Shown here: positions 32,874 to 33,878 of the stretch, piece after piece
How positions within the stretch are numbered: position 1 is the stretch's first letter
How the letters are laid out: every line of letters starts with the position of its first letter
DNA from: Clostridia bacterium
GTDB lineage: Bacteria; Bacillota; Clostridia; Oscillospirales; Acutalibacteraceae
Assembly (NCBI GenBank): GCA_017938985.1
Contig: JAGBAK010000100.1
Span: forward strand, 1 to 33,878
DNA length: 33,878 nt
Direction: 5' to 3'
Notes under the pieces: model-generated
Told to the model about the DNA's origin: nothing
Databases searched by the model: none
The model's input: only the letters and a program-made list of their open reading frames with translations
Position numbers and translations under genes: made by a program

Positions 32874-33878
32874 TTATTTTTTTATTTCGTTTTTTAAATT
32901 CTGAATTTCTGTTTTACAGGCAGCTCTTTCAAGATCAGCGTAAGAGAAAACCGCAAAACCGCTGTAGTTTTTGTTTTTGCGTATGCTTTGCAGCTGTCTT
33001 GCAAGCACGTCTGTGTTTTGTATCCATTCGTCTTTGCCCGTGCCTGCATAAGCATCTGCTTTTGCACATTTATAAGCAGGAATGCCGCAGACAAGCTTTA
33101 CCGAAGCGTGACGTGGCAGGTAAGCCCATTGCTTGAGAAGTTTTTCGAAATCCTGCGTCTGGTGGTCAAATCCAAAATAAATCTGCGGAATGATGATATC
33201 GGCATATCCGCTTTGCTTGAGCCACGTACGGCAGTCAGCATATGCTTCGGCAAGAGTTTTATCAACCTGCCCCGAAGGGCTTATGCTGACAATCAGCGTA
33301 GAATCAATTGCTTTAACCGTAGAATAAAGCGCAGATACAAACGAGTTGACGTTTGCAATTCTCCATTGGGTAAGGCTGAGCTTGCCGCCCGAGGATTTAT
33401 AGGCAGAATACTGGATTTTATCGATTTCTTCGCTTGTTGACGGATAAAAATAATCGTCAATATGAATTCCGTCAACATCATATTTATTAATAATCTCACG
33501 CACGCCTTCAAGAATCAGCTTGTGATTTTCTGTGTGCGCAGGATTATAGTAAATGCCGTTTGCAAGCACGCAGACTCTGCCATCGGCATTGCCCGAATCG
33601 AGAATTTTTTTGGCAGGGTTGCTGTTGCTCAGAACGTTTACGTCGTTTTTGGTGTTCACACGGAACGGATTTATCCAGCCGTGAACAGAGATTCCGTTTG
33701 CTTTTGCGCTTTCAAGCAGAACTTCAAACGGGTCAAATGAAAGCGAGTTGCCTTCTTTGCCTGCAATGTATGTTGAATACGGAAAAATATCCGATTTGTA
33801 AAAAGCATCGGAATTTGCACGCAGATGAACAAAAGCGGTGTTGAAGCCGTTATCTTTTATGTTTTTGGACATTTTGTC
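32874..33878 (-). CDS. GHL10-type glycosidase-like protein (5' end cut by window)
   Basis: Frame stays open to the window edge, so the real start is outside; an internal ATG at 33870-33872 is not the start because family sequence continues before it. NTAFVHLRANSDAFYKSDIFP, HGWINPFRVN, VDGIHIDDYFYP and VSISPSG are the characteristic blocks of the YngK/DUF187-type family 10-like glycosidases; HIDDYFYP holds the probable catalytic acid. Substrate is unproven, probably a cell-wall glycan. It is cotranscribed with the amidase gene downstream, which supports a joint role in wall turnover. Confidence 0.85.
   Translation of the reverse strand, partial: DKMSKNIKDNGFNTAFVHLRANSDAFYKSDIFPYSTYIAGKEGNSLSFDPFEVLLESAKANGISVHGWINPFRVNTKNDVNVLSNSNPAKKILDSGNADGRVCVLANGIYYNPAHTENHKLILEGVREIINKYDVDGIHIDDYFYPSTSEEIDKIQYSAYKSSGGKLSLTQWRIANVNSFVSALYSTVKAIDSTLIVSISPSGQVDKTLAEAYADCRTWLKQSGYADIIIPQIYFGFDHQTQDFEKLLKQWAYLPRHASVKLVCGIPAYKCAKADAYAGTGKDEWIQNTDVLARQLQSIRKNKNYSGFAVFSYADLERAACKTEIQNLKNEIKK

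Overview
The window looks like chromosomal DNA of an anaerobic, Gram-positive Clostridia-type bacterium (Oscillospiraceae/Ruminococcaceae-like gut or rumen lineage). This rests on strong AGGAGG-type ribosome sites, TTGACA/TATAAT promoters with 17-bp spacers, a ferredoxin-dependent 2-oxoacid oxidoreductase, an oxygen-independent sulfatase maturase, a wall-teichoic-acid-type transferase, and secreted proteins with Thr/Pro/Glu-rich linkers. No rRNA, tRNA, insertion sequence, prophage or CRISPR array was seen. The species is inferred from gene content only.

Region 1 (1-9984, minus strand) is one tightly packed ten-gene operon with a near-consensus promoter at 9956-9984. In transcription order it encodes a 2-isopropylmalate-synthase-like protein whose catalytic residues are mostly replaced, a fused TIM-barrel epimerase/acyl-CoA synthetase, a branched-chain aminotransferase, a P-loop ATPase, the four subunits of a VOR-type 2-oxoacid:ferredoxin oxidoreductase, an XRE-cupin regulator and a second acyl-CoA synthetase that runs off the window. 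Together these can interconvert branched short-chain acids, their CoA esters, branched 2-oxoacids and Val/Leu/Ile. The direction may be catabolic, or reductive carboxylation as known in rumen bacteria that need branched volatile fatty acids.

Region 2 (10140-13864, plus strand) holds a MutT-type Nudix hydrolase, a large GT2/CDP-glycerol-transferase fusion with a terminator, and then a small isolated locus. That locus has a regulatory-looking upstream region (a 15-bp palindrome and three TTTGTGCA words), a consensus promoter, a 41-codon ORF, an elaborate RNA fold with a GAAA tetraloop, and a strong terminator.

Region 3 (13875-22670, minus strand) is a run of envelope and secreted proteins: a Tim44/zinc-ribbon membrane protein, an LCAT-like esterase broken by one in-frame TAA, a metallophosphoesterase, an AlkD-like DNA glycosylase, a secreted GH-A-clan glycosidase with carbohydrate-binding modules, and a ceramidase-like hydrolase. 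Four short transcription units here have recognisable promoters; two terminators are clear.

Region 4 (22751-27181, plus strand) is a housekeeping operon: pyridoxal kinase, ThyA, FolA, inorganic pyrophosphatase and IMP dehydrogenase, closed by a terminator. It serves dTMP, folate, PLP and guanine nucleotide supply.

Region 5 (27190-33878) has a minus-strand pair of sulfatase maturase and sulfatase. A small membrane protein diverges from it. A minus-strand cell-wall pair follows, a GHL10-type glycosidase (truncated by the window) and a 966-residue amidase carrying its own degenerate TIM-barrel-like N-terminal region.
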